DNA from: Hetaerina americana
Taxonomy: Eukaryota; Arthropoda; Insecta; Odonata; Calopterygidae
Direction of reading: 5' to 3'
NCBI GenBank assembly: GCA_022747635.1
Contig: JAKTNV010000010.1
Span: 41,957,527-42,021,526, forward strand
DNA: 64,000 nt
In this document: in pieces, positions 54,732 to 64,000 of the stretch
Numbering within the stretch: position 1 is the stretch's first letter
Layout of the letters: each line of letters starts with the position of its first letter
Translations under genes and position numbers: made by a program
Notes under the pieces: model-generated
What the model was told of the DNA's origin: nothing
Database searches by the model: none
Seen by the model: only the letters and a program-made list of their open reading frames with translations

Positions 54732-54898
54732 TCGGAAAAGAAACTACTTTGCAAGTCGAAACCAAGGTCGTGAATAATAAAATATATGTGGAAGAGCAAG
54801 GTCATCGTCAGATCGTGTAGTAAGCAAGACTTTGTTCTTCCACGTATATTTTATTATTCACGACCTAGGTGTCGACTAACAAAGTATTTTCTTTTCCG
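54732..54898. repeat. Long inverted repeat (hairpin), arms of about 69 bp, loop of about 30
   Basis: The left arm 54732-54800 and right arm 54831-54898 are reverse complements with about eight mismatches by eye. The core GGTCGTGAATAATAAAATAT is perfect in both arms. A third, diverged piece of the arm sequence (GCAAGTCGAAACGCGCGTCGTG) is at 54627-54648 in direct orientation with the left arm. It could be a foldback transposon, a hairpin RNA locus or a MITE remnant. Confidence 0.75.
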
Positions 54899-55149
54899 AT
54901 ATGAATCGCTTCCACAAAGTGACGCGTCAAACCATTCTATTCTATGTATCTTATTTGACCTAGCACTATCGCTATCCCTGAACTAGCAATTATGCCTGAT
55001 ATGGGCTTACAATGCGATATATTGTGCCTCATGATCAGGTGTGTTCATATAGAAACTCATCATACATCGATTCTAGCTGAGTAAAATTAAAAAATTCAAT
55101 TTATTTAGAACATTAAGTTGAAAAATAATTTTATCCCGCCACTGTCTAC

Positions 55150-55310
55150 TAGGCGTAAGTAGGTAGTATATGTTCCTCCACTCAATTTCACACGATCTAC
55201 TGCCTCGATCTAAAAATACCCCATATCTCTAACGGCATGGATGGCACCTAATATACTATGTCTCTAGTCTGTCGCACTTCGTTATGACGACTAATAATAA
55301 ATACCTTTAA
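55150..55310 (+). mobile_element. Possible SINE fragment, strongly decayed
   Basis: GTAAGTAGG, CTCCACTCA, ATACCCCATATCTCTAACGGC, ATGGATGGC and the tail ACTAATAATAAATACC resemble the body and tail of SINE copy 2 in order. No tRNA-like head is seen. Confidence 0.3.
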
Positions 55311-57501
55311 TCCTCTAATTAAGCTTCAACTTTGTCATGCAGTTTTCCGTTTTGACTAAAATCATTATTAGGGATTTGGCATTTACTACTTTGGCAGCCA
55401 TTACTTGTATGTCTAAGTGATAGGTTATCTAGTAATACCTTTAAGAAATCAAATTTCCCCTGGCATGGAACAGGTTTGACCTAATTGAAGGCAAATTTGT
55501 ACACCAAACTTTCGCCCAGGAAGTAAGAGGAAACAAAAAATTGCTAATCGAATCAAAAGTTCACCATGCAGTCCATAGAAGTAGTGATTGTCCACCATTG
55601 ACCATTAACAAATGTGGAAATATTTCTAAATAAAAATGTATTCCCATTTATGGTTTTCCTGCAAGATTTCGCACGCCGCAATTTGAAAGAGTATATTCTT
55701 GTAGAAACTATAGAATACTGCATACAGGGGATGAAATATGGACTTAAGCATTTGAAATAACACTGAAAATCCATCTGGTTCCATGGTGGAAACAGAAATT
55801 TTACCTTTTGTTCGGGTTTCTTAGATAGATAGGTTTTCAGAGAATAACGATTGTTTAAATGCGATTTGCCACCCCACTAACTTAATGAAAGCCATTCCAT
55901 TCTCCTTCTACATGGTTCTTCACGCTCATCGCATTCACACAAGAGATTTATTACTATCACGATGTACATTTGAGTATTTTTGGCAATTCGTAAATAGAGG
56001 AACAGCGAATGTAGAATTACCCTATTGGCTTCGATAATTATGCACTGAGCATGCATTCTACATAACTGCTAGAGTAATTGGCGTATTGGAGTGAAAAATG
56101 GGAATCCTTATTCAATATACAGAGTTTTTATGTAAAAAATAACGGACAGTCGTACATCAAAAAAAGAGTACACCATATGCTAAAGCTTTTTTTTATAAGT
56201 TAAGGTGCTGCTTCATAAAATGTCTCTCAAAATATATTTTCGTTCTTTTTTGTGAATTTTTCATTGCAAAGTAAATCCAGAAACGGATATTAGTACGTTT
56301 CATTTAACTACATGACTTAAAAGTAATTATATAAGTCTTTACTTGCGGTCCGTTTGCCATTTGGGCGATTGGCGAAGTCATTTCCGCATGGTTTGTAGTA
56401 AGTAAATACGTGCACTCATATGATAAGAGTTATCTGAATGATAACTAAAACGTTAGAAGCTATTTTATTACGCTAGTTTTCAACAGAAGATTTAAAAAAA
56501 CTTCACCTGTTTCTTCATCCCAGGGAGTGATGGCAACTACCACTAGACCATTACAGCCTAATTCAACTACTAGCGGCAATGATGAAGTACGTTCTCCAGC
56601 TATCATATTAAGGATTATCGGATTACAATGCTCTTTTACTCATTCAAATAAACAAAAAAGGTATTCCGTCAGTAATAGTTTAAAGCATATTGCACGCTAC
56701 TTACACTGAATGGTAGGGTTATAATAATGGATAAATATTAAAATAGATATCACATAAGGTATTCCTTGCGATCGTCCACTGGCGTAAGCTAATAATGCAA
56801 ATTTACGTAACTGATAGAGAGCATATTTATTGGATATCGGCTAAGAAATCTACCAATAAAATGGTTGTTCTTTCGCTAAGAAAGCTTTATTATATACTTT
56901 CAAAAGGATATTAAAGCCCATGAAGTTTCTAAATGAAAGTCTGAGAAAGTGGCTGCGAGAATGAAATAAGTTCTAGATAAACTTGAGGAGAGATTAAATT
57001 TTGTAACGATAAGTTTTCCGCGTGTCATCTCGAGGAAATATCAGACTTGTTTTCCAATAATTCATTTCCATATGAAAATTTTCCCCCGAGACATCAAAGA
57101 GGATATATTACTTACTTGTATGAAAAGGTTTTTGCAAAAGAAATTCGAGCCGTACTGACCCATTTCCGATCCTCTTCGGGGGTGAGTCGCGAATAAATTA
57201 GTTGGGCGTTTACTCAAAAGTTCCTTCAAAAGATAAAGAGACTGCCTCTGCAAAAGGTTAAAAAAATGTAAACGAAAAATGGGTTTTATCATAAAAATAA
57301 TATTCGTAGTAGTTTTAGGAGTTTGTAGGGTGCGTCGACAGCTATGGTCATTTTGCACCACTGTCATAACGTAAAACTTATGTTCCTTTTAAACTAGGAA
57401 TAAGTAAACAAATAAATACGAATAAATATATAAATAAATAATATAAACAAAAAAAAAGGAAAATGCTAAAATCAAAAGCATTAAAATTATGAGCTCCAAA
57501 G

Positions 57502-60500
57502 CTAAAGCTGCCCCATTAAACCAGTATACCTTAAAAAACTTAAGACTCGGTTTATAGACCCAGAGTCATCCCCTAAAATATTTCTTAAGTCTCCCCTTAT
57601 CTTCAACATGTCTCTGGCCCTTTGGTATGTTGTACATTCCGTCAGGATATGTTTTATCGTCAGGGGTTGGAAACACTCATTGCAGCGGGGCTGTTCTTTT
57701 ACCTCCGCAAAGAGGTACGAATGAGTGAGGGCAGAGTGTCCTATTCTCAGGCGCGTAATCATGACCTCTTCCCTCCGAATTTTCCGGATGGAAGAGGACC
57801 ATGGTGAAACGACCGGTTTTATTGCCCTGAGTTTATTATTTTGCACTGCCAAGTCTCCTTCCACTGATGCAGGACCGAGTTCCGCAAGGCGGCCTTTACG
57901 TCCTCCATTGGAACCAAGGTGGAGTCGGTCTCGGGTTGTCGAAGGGCATCCTTCGCTGCCTGGTCAGCTTTTTTGTTACCTCTTATGCCGACGTGACCAG
58001 GAGTCCATATAAAGGAGACCCTGTTCCCCTTTCTCTGAAGGGACAACAGGGTATAATGGATCTCCTGGACTATCGGGTGCACAGGTGCAAAGACCGATAA
58101 AGATTTTAGGGCGCTCAACGAGTCTGTGCAGATGAGGAAAGAGCCATTGCTTTCTTTTATTTCTCCTAGGGCCGTCCTTATGGCTGACAGCTCGGCTGTG
58201 AAAATACTGCATGAAGTGTGCAGTTTTTTCCTCACGACTCCATGGTAGTGGGACACGACCGCATAGGCACATGCAGATTCTGACTTTGACCCGTCGGTGT
58301 AGACTGGGACAAAGTCAGAAAGTGAGCTGAGGACGGCACTGAAGAGCTGCTGGTATTCGGAATCGGTCGTTTTGGCTTTGCGGCGTGCACAGGCAATGAG
58401 TTTAATATCCGGCATTGGTGTTAACCAAGGCGGAAACTTAGCATAGGAGACGGGGCATATTTGAGGAAATGTAAAATTTACCTCATTAATAAAATCATTA
58501 AAACGAACGGCAAAGGGCCTAGTTGCCCTTCTCCGCCTGTTAAATAAGTCTAAAAACCGTTGGTTAAAAACTATGTTAAAACAAGGGTGGATTGTATCCG
58601 ATAAAATTTTACAGGCATAGTTGCCCATTAAAATCATCCTGCGGGTTTCCAACGGAGGCTCCCCTGCGTCTGCAAGTAAGCTTGGGACTGGGCTTGTTCT
58701 AAATGCCCCGGTGGCCAACCGTATCCCAGCATTGTGGACACATGTGAGTGGTCTCAAGTAAGACTCTCGTCCTGAGGAATACACTATGGAACCATAGTCC
58801 AGTTTGGATCGCACCAAGCCTCTGTACAATAAAAGCATGGTGGTGCGGTCTGCTCCCCAAGTGGAGTGAGTTAAAAACTTTAAAACGTTGAGGGTTTGGC
58901 GACACCTCTCGCGTAACACGCGGATATGCTCCCGCCAGTTCAGCTTTTGGTCCAGGATCATGCCGAGAAAGCGGACGGACTCCACAAATGGGAGAAGCCT
59001 ACCCAACAGGGTTAGGGTCGGGGTAACGTGGTAACCGCGAAGACGGTGAAAGTGCACGCATTTCGTTTTCTCCATGGAGAAACGAGATCCGTTCTTTCGC
59101 GACCACTCTCCCAGTTTGTTTAGAGTCACCTGGGCTTGCCTGGAAGCGTTTGGCAGTCGTGTCGACCGGCAAAATATGGCTAGGTCGTCCACATAGAGCG
59201 ATGCCATCACCGGGGCATTGATGCATTCCACCACGTCGTTGATGGCGATGGCAAATAACGTCACGCTCAGTACTGAACCCTGGGGTACCCCGTTCTCCTG
59301 TGTAAAAGATCGGGATAAGTGCTTCCCAGTCCTTACTTTAAAAAGGCGGTTAGTTAAAAAATTTCTGATAAATAGGGCCATGTTGCCTCTAAATCCCCAC
59401 CTGTGGAGCGTGTTGAGGATTCTCCATCGCCACACACTATCATAGGCCTTCTCCAGGTCGAAGAAGACTGCTATGACGTGTTGACGGTGGAGAAAGGCTT
59501 CCTGGATGAAGTTCTCAGTGCGAACCAGATGGTCTGTCGTGGACCTGCCACGCCGAAAGCCGCACTGAGCGTCGGAGAGCAGGTGTCGACTCTCCAAGCA
59601 CCACATGAGACGTCGGTTTACCATCCGTTCCATCACCTTGCACAGGCAGCTGGTGAGAGATATGGGACGGTAGTTGTTCGGGTCATTTTTGTCCTTGCCC
59701 TGTTTTGGGATTGGTATCACGATGGACTCTCACCAGGCATTTGGAAAACTGCCCTCGTTCCAAAGTTGGTTGAGGGTATTTAGGACCTCCCCAATCGAAG
59801 TTTCCGGAATGTTCCGGAGAAATGCGTTGTGGATTTCGTCCGCCCCTGGCGAGGTGTAATGGGAGTCTTCGATGGCGGATTTAAGCTCCCAGGACGTGAA
59901 AGGCTCATTGTAATATTCGCTTGTAGGACCTGCACCAAAATTGAGAGGGACTCTCTCGCATCGCCCCTTCAGGTTCGCAAAGTCCGCGGCATAGCCCTCG
60001 TCACTGCTATTGGCCGCGAACTGACTGGCAAATATGTTGCTTATTTCGGCAGGTGAATTAACCACCCGGCCAGCAACAAGCAATGGCGAGATGACAAATG
60101 AGCCCTTGGACCCGGAGATTTTCTTCACTTTGTCCCATACCTGACCAAGTGGCGTGCGATGGTTGATGGTAGAGACGTATTCTATCCAGGAAGCCCTCTT
60201 GGCCTCCTTCACGGCCCTTCGAGCTCGCGCTCTCAGACGGCGGTACGATGCCAGATTAGTTGCCGTGGGATATTTCCTAAAAATACTCAATGCTTTTTTC
60301 CTCGCCCGAATCGCCCGGTCGCATTCCCCGTTCCACCAAGGAACAGGAGCTCGATTAATGTTCCCGGACGTACGAGGGATACTTTTGGTAGCTGCCGCCA
60401 ACAGCGTTGAACTTAGTTTATCGACGTTGTGCAACGCGTCGAAACTTGCGTCGTGTTTATATGTAAACGTACGCTTGAAAAGTGGCCAGTCCGCACGGTT

Positions 60501-61197
60501 AATACGCCACTTTTCCGGAGGTTTTGAAATGGTGGGCGAAGTCTTCTTTAACGAGTAGAAGAGGAAAATGGTCACTCCCACAGAGATCGTTGTGGGTGGA
60601 CATTTTCAGCTTTGGGGCTAGACTTCTCGAGCATAGACAAAGATCTATTGCTGAGAATTCCCCATTGAAGCTGTTAAACCGGGTTTTTTCGCCGCTATTT
60701 AATAAAAACAGGTTAAAATCCTCAATAAAGTTGGATAAAATTCGACCTCTCCTATTACTTTGGGTTTCTGGCCCTCCCCAAGGAGGATCATGGGCATTAA
60801 AATCTCCCATCAAAATGAACGGCTGAGGAAGCTGGTGGACAAGGGCTTCAAGGTTCAGGCGAGTCACCGGTGCACCCTCTGGCAGATACACGTTGCATAA
60901 CGTCATCCTCTCAGGGGTGTGCACCGTGACAGCGACGGCCTGGAATGGAGAGTTCAGTTGGACTCGCGAGGTGTAAAGGGCCTCACGGGCCGCAACTGCT
61001 ACTCCCCCTTGGGCTCGTTGGCCACTTAGGTCATCCATTCTAAAAACAGTGAACCCCTTCAGAATACCCTTATCTTCAGCCTTAAAATGGGTCTCTTGGA
61101 GACAAATACAAGAGGGTTGAAAATCTTGGATTAAAATGGCCAGCTCCTCCTTGTGCCGATAAAAGCCATTGCAGTTCCACTGCAGAATGGAACACAT
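57502..61197 (-). pseudogene. LINE ORF2 of copy J, two frameshifts and a nonsense codon
   Basis: Reading from the ATG at 61195-61197: a two-base loss near 60540 (GAAGAGTC to GAAGTC) shifts the frame after the endonuclease domain. A TGA at 59730-59732 replaces the CGA of WRESIVIP just before the reverse transcriptase. A four-base loss near 57844 (GCAGAGACTGCC to GCACTGCC) shifts the frame within the C-terminal region after RNase H. YVDD is retained. Private substitutions are also more frequent than in the other copies. Confidence 0.93.
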
Positions 61198-61283
61198 TTA
61201 AAGTGTTAAATTAAAATAAATAAATAAATAAACATATAAATAAATAAGATGACTAAAAAGGGAGATGACCAACTCTATTGAGG

Positions 61284-62446
61284 TTATCGCTTGAAGCGAT
61301 GTTTCCTCTTCCACTCGTTTGCGAAGACCTCAGTATCAGAGATACTCTGGTCCTCTTCAATTACCTCCGGCTTCTTTGGCTTGACTGGAGGCGGCGGGGA
61401 AGGTGTATTCTCACGCCCTTTTGGCGTGTTCCCCTTGGTGGTTTTTTGTGGGCTCTTCTTTGAAGGGCCCACAGGAGTAGGTGGCTCCTTGTCCACCTTG
61501 TTCTTTGTGTCCTTCACCCTTTTGGGTTTAGGCACTTGCGTGTTTTCAATTGGGGATTCTTTCGGTATCTCCGTCTGCGTGGCGATGGTACACTTTACAC
61601 ATTGCGTGGTTGCAACGGAAGCAAAGGACCGGGAGAAAGTTGGGGCGATTAGCGCCCTGTATTTTCTCCTCGCTTCCGCATATGGGATTTTTTCAAGGGT
61701 TTTTATCTCCATGACTTTCCTCTCTTCTTTCATCTTCGGGCAATCACGAGAGTACACTGGGTGTGTACCCTCGCAATTGACACAAAGAGGTTCCGAAGAG
61801 CACTCTTTATCCTCGTGCGCGTCTTTGCCACAGCGCGGGCAGGTGGCCTTGCCCTCGCAGCGCGACGCGACATGGCCGAACCGTTGGCATTTGAAACAAC
61901 GCACGGGATTTGGGATGAATGGCCTCACTGGTACCGATTCATAGCCCACAAACACCTTGTCGGGTAGTCTATCACGCGCAAACGTCAAGATCACGGAGGT
62001 GCTGTTCACGTTTTCTCCGTTGCGCCTTGTGGTGAGTCGACGACAATCAGTCACTCCCTGAGAGAACATTTCTCTCTTGATTTCTTCGATGTCCACGTAT
62101 AGGAGGTCGTAGTGACTGATGACTCCCCGACAGGTGTTGAGTGCGGTGCACCTCCACCTTAATCGGAATGTCATGGAGCATTCCCATAGCAAGCAATTTT
62201 TCGCTCTGTGTGTCGTTCAGGGTCTCTATAAGTAGTGTACCATCCCTGAGCTTCTTCACGCTCTTTGGGTCCCCAGGCACAATCTGTGACAACACTGCGA
62301 ATTAAGAAGGGAGAAACCTTTTTCAAGGTCTCACCTTCCTTTGCACAAGACATAATTAAATAGCGCTTACATGCGCCGATACACTTTTCTCCCCCGCCGG
62401 TGTCCGGACGGGATCTTTTTAGTGGTGGAAAGGGTTTTTCCTCCAT
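61284..62446 (-). pseudogene. LINE ORF1 of copy J, two frameshifts
   Basis: The ATG is at 62444-62446. A two-base loss near 62295 (CACTCTGCG to CACTGCG) and another near 62138 (TTAAGAGTG to TTGAGTG) place residues about 50-105 out of frame; after the second the frame is still not the original without the combined four-base change. The zinc-knuckle part downstream is open by itself. The C-terminal region has the private KDTKNK variant. Confidence 0.9.
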
Positions 62447-63030
62447 AATAAGAGATGATTCGTCCCTCGGCCTCCCCACCCGCCACGGAGCCACACATTT
62501 GGTACGCCACTCCGCCAAACCGGAGCGGTCGCCAGGGCTAACTCGAGGGATATAGCGCTTCTGGAGTGGTTGTCTGTTTCGGGGTGGATCTTCGGTGCAA
62601 GGGCCCACCAAAACCCTTACATCTCCGACCACCCTACGCAGACCCCCACAACCTTGGCACTCGCCACCGGAGTGAAAACGCGACGGAAGCCGATTGACCG
62701 GGAGTGGCTAGCTCCCGGCCTCCCGTTTACGCGAAATCCGGGGCCGAAGAGGGATATCGCTCTCCGGTCCATGCAGGGCAACCGAAACCCTGCTGGGAAC
62801 CAGAGAGATCACCCTCCAGGATCCCCTTCTCTCCCTTACGGGTCTCCAGGCACGGCAAACACCTGTGCGGATCGCAGGCCAGATGGTATGGCCGCTCACA
62901 GACAGTGGATCCACAGCACTGTCCGGACGCATCCCTTGCTGGCTTGGGGTTTGTTTTCGGGGTTTTCTCCCCGCCCTTTTAGTCGCCTCTTACGACAAGC
63001 AGGGATACTGCGGGAGTATTCTCTATCCCC

Positions 63031-63417
63031 CTACCCGCGGGGGGGAGGAAGCTGGTGGACAAGGGCTTCAAGGTTCAGGCGGGTCACCGGTGCACCCTCT
63101 GGCAGATACACGTTGCATAACGTCATCCTCTCAGGGGTGTGCACCGTGACAGCGACGGCCTGGAATGGAGAGTTCAGTTGGACTCGCGAGGTGTAAAGGG
63201 CCTCACGGGCCGCAACTGCTACTCCCCCTTGGGCTCGTTGGCCACTTAGGTCATCCGTTCTAAAAACAGTGAACCCCTTCAGAATACCCTTATCTTCAGC
63301 CTTAAAATGGGTCTCTTGGAGACAATTACAAGAGGGTTTAAAATCATGGATTAAAATGGCCCGCTCCTCCTTGTGCCGATAAAAACCATTGCAGTTCCAC
63401 TGCAGAAAGGAACACAT
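63031..63417 (-). pseudogene. LINE ORF2 of copy K, N-terminal fragment, chimeric end
   Basis: The ATG is at 63415-63417. About 124 residues of the endonuclease follow, up to VHQLPQ, then the frame enters the 5' hairpin of copy J and stops at 63031 after PPRG. Glu35 (LQETH) is present. The GDFNAH motif is lost. Private changes (CSFLQWN, CNCLQETH) suggest it is not recent. Confidence 0.9.
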
Positions 63418-64000
63418 TTAAAGTGTTAAATTAAAATAAATAAATAAATAAATATATAAATAAATAAGATGACTAAAAAGGGAGATGACCAACTCTATTG
63501 AGGTTATCACTTGAAGCGATGTTTCCTCTTCCACTCGTTTGCGAAGACCTCAGTATCAGAGATACTCTGGTCCTCTTCAATTACCTCCGGCTTCTTTGGC
63601 TTGACTGGAGGCGGCGGGGAAGGTGTATTCTCACGCCCTTTTGGCGTGTTCCCCTTGGTGGTTTTTTGTGGGCTCTTCTTTGAAGGGCCCACAGGAGTAG
63701 GTGGCTCCTTGTCCACCTTACTCTTTCCATCCTTCACCCTTTTGGGTTTAGGCACTTGCGTGTTTTCAATTGGGGATTCTTTCGGTATCTCCGTCTGCGT
63801 GGCGATGGTACACTTTACACATTGCGTGGTTGCAACGGAAGCAAAGGACCGGGAGAAAGTTGGGGCGATTAGCGCCCTGTATTTTCTCCTCGCTTCCGCA
63901 TATGGGATTTTTTCAAGGGTTTTTATCTCCATGACTTTCCTCTCTTCTTTCATCTTCGGGCAATCACGAGAGTACACTGGGTGTGTACCCTCGCAATTGA
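63044..64000 (-). mobile_element. LINE copy K, both ends incomplete in the window
   Basis: It begins inside the ORF2 endonuclease (GAGGAAGCTGGTGGAC) directly at the 5' terminus of J, and continues with the ORF2 start, spacer and C-terminal half of ORF1 to the window end. The G or GAGGA at the joint could be shared by both partners. ORF2 3' of the joint is missing. Confidence 0.93.
63507..64000 (-). CDS. LINE ORF1 of copy K, C-terminal part, runs off the window
   Basis: The frame is open to the window edge and covers about residue 224 to the end, including part of the third knuckle region and the Pro/Lys-rich tail. CGA to TGA at 63507-63509 removes the last Arg, so the protein ends KHRFK. The start is outside the window. 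Confidence 0.8.
   Translation of the reverse strand, partial: NCEGTHPVYSRDCPKMKEERKVMEIKTLEKIPYAEARRKYRALIAPTFSRSFASVATTQCVKCTIATQTEIPKESPIENTQVPKPKRVKDGKSKVDKEPPTPVGPSKKSPQKTTKGNTPKGRENTPSPPPPVKPKKPEVIEEDQSISDTEVFANEWKRKHRFK

Larger units (their letters stand above)
51344..57306. other. Unique intergenic DNA, AT-rich
   Basis: No recognisable gene. Contents are an (AT)n run, a 23-base motif shared with 9041-9063 (at 51761-51783), a purine-rich stretch at 52780-53180, a pyrimidine-rich stretch at 54440-54590, a long inverted repeat at 54732-54898 and a weak SINE-like scrap at 55150-55310. All reading frames are short and of low complexity or unrecognised. Confidence 0.6.
57307..63045 (-). mobile_element. 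LINE copy J, full-length unit with many lesions
   Basis: Complete from two TAG repeats (57307-57312) to the 5' G-run (63039-63045). Its 5' end runs straight into the interior of copy K. The 3' UTR is of the D type, central ORF2 of the B/H/I type, ORF1 mixed, and the 5' UTR of the E type, so it is the most mosaic copy. The spacer has one extra AAAT unit, which is shared with K. Confidence 0.94.

Noticed and set aside
1..64000. CRISPR arrays, bacterial operons, prophage
   Set aside because: No regularly spaced repeats or bacterial gene organisation. The contents are animal transposable elements.

Overview
The window looks like a stretch of an arthropod (probably insect) nuclear genome. There are no bacterial-style operons. 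AT-rich intergenic DNA is interrupted by animal-type transposable elements: an I-superfamily LINE, a mariner remnant and a tRNA-derived SINE. I recognise no host protein-coding gene. About 44 kb of the 64 kb is made of eleven copies or pieces of one LINE family, all transcribed from the minus strand. A complete unit is about 5.75 kb. In transcription order it has a C/G-rich hairpin at the 5' terminus and a roughly 600-nt 5' UTR with a 74-codon uORF. Then come ORF1 (388 aa, three zinc knuckles), an 82-nt AU-rich spacer, ORF2 (1233 aa: AP-like endonuclease, reverse transcriptase, RNase H, C-terminal CCHC), a roughly 200-nt 3' UTR and a (TAC)n tail. ORF1 is the RNA-binding partner. ORF2 supplies target nicking, reverse transcription and RNA removal.

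Layout (LINE copies lettered A-K from low to high coordinate). A, <1-2359, 5' part only. 2360-2620 and 8373-9040, a decayed mariner transposase gene split by B (2622-8372, 11-12 bp target site duplication [TSD], ORF2 frameshifted). 9041-13610, unique DNA with one SINE. 13621-21189, compound insertion C-D-E (3' fragment, full copy, 5' fragment) inside a single 10-bp TSD. 21200-22456, unique. 22467-32935, compound insertion F-G inside a single 11-bp TSD. 32947-33215, unique. 33216-38972, copy H, both ORFs open. 38973-45567, unique DNA with a CpG-rich block, a diverged direct repeat and two SINEs. 45578-51332, copy I, full length, perfect TSD, both ORFs open. 51344-57306, unique DNA with an (AT)n run and a long hairpin. 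57307-63045, copy J (dead), joined directly to the interior of copy K (63044->64000).

The most interesting points are these. (1) The tRNA-derived SINEs share their 3' end, about 50 bp plus a TAC-type tail, with the LINE, which suggests that they use its reverse transcriptase. (2) Compound arrays are bounded by one TSD, as expected for template jumping during target-primed reverse transcription. (3) Every 5' junction with genomic DNA is at the complete 5' end; truncated copies occur only inside arrays. (4) Copy G has an otherwise open ORF2 whose reverse-transcriptase YVDD motif reads YVVD. (5) Two subfamilies and mosaics between them lie side by side. Copies H and I, and ORF2 of F, look coding-competent. 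B, D and J carry clear lesions.
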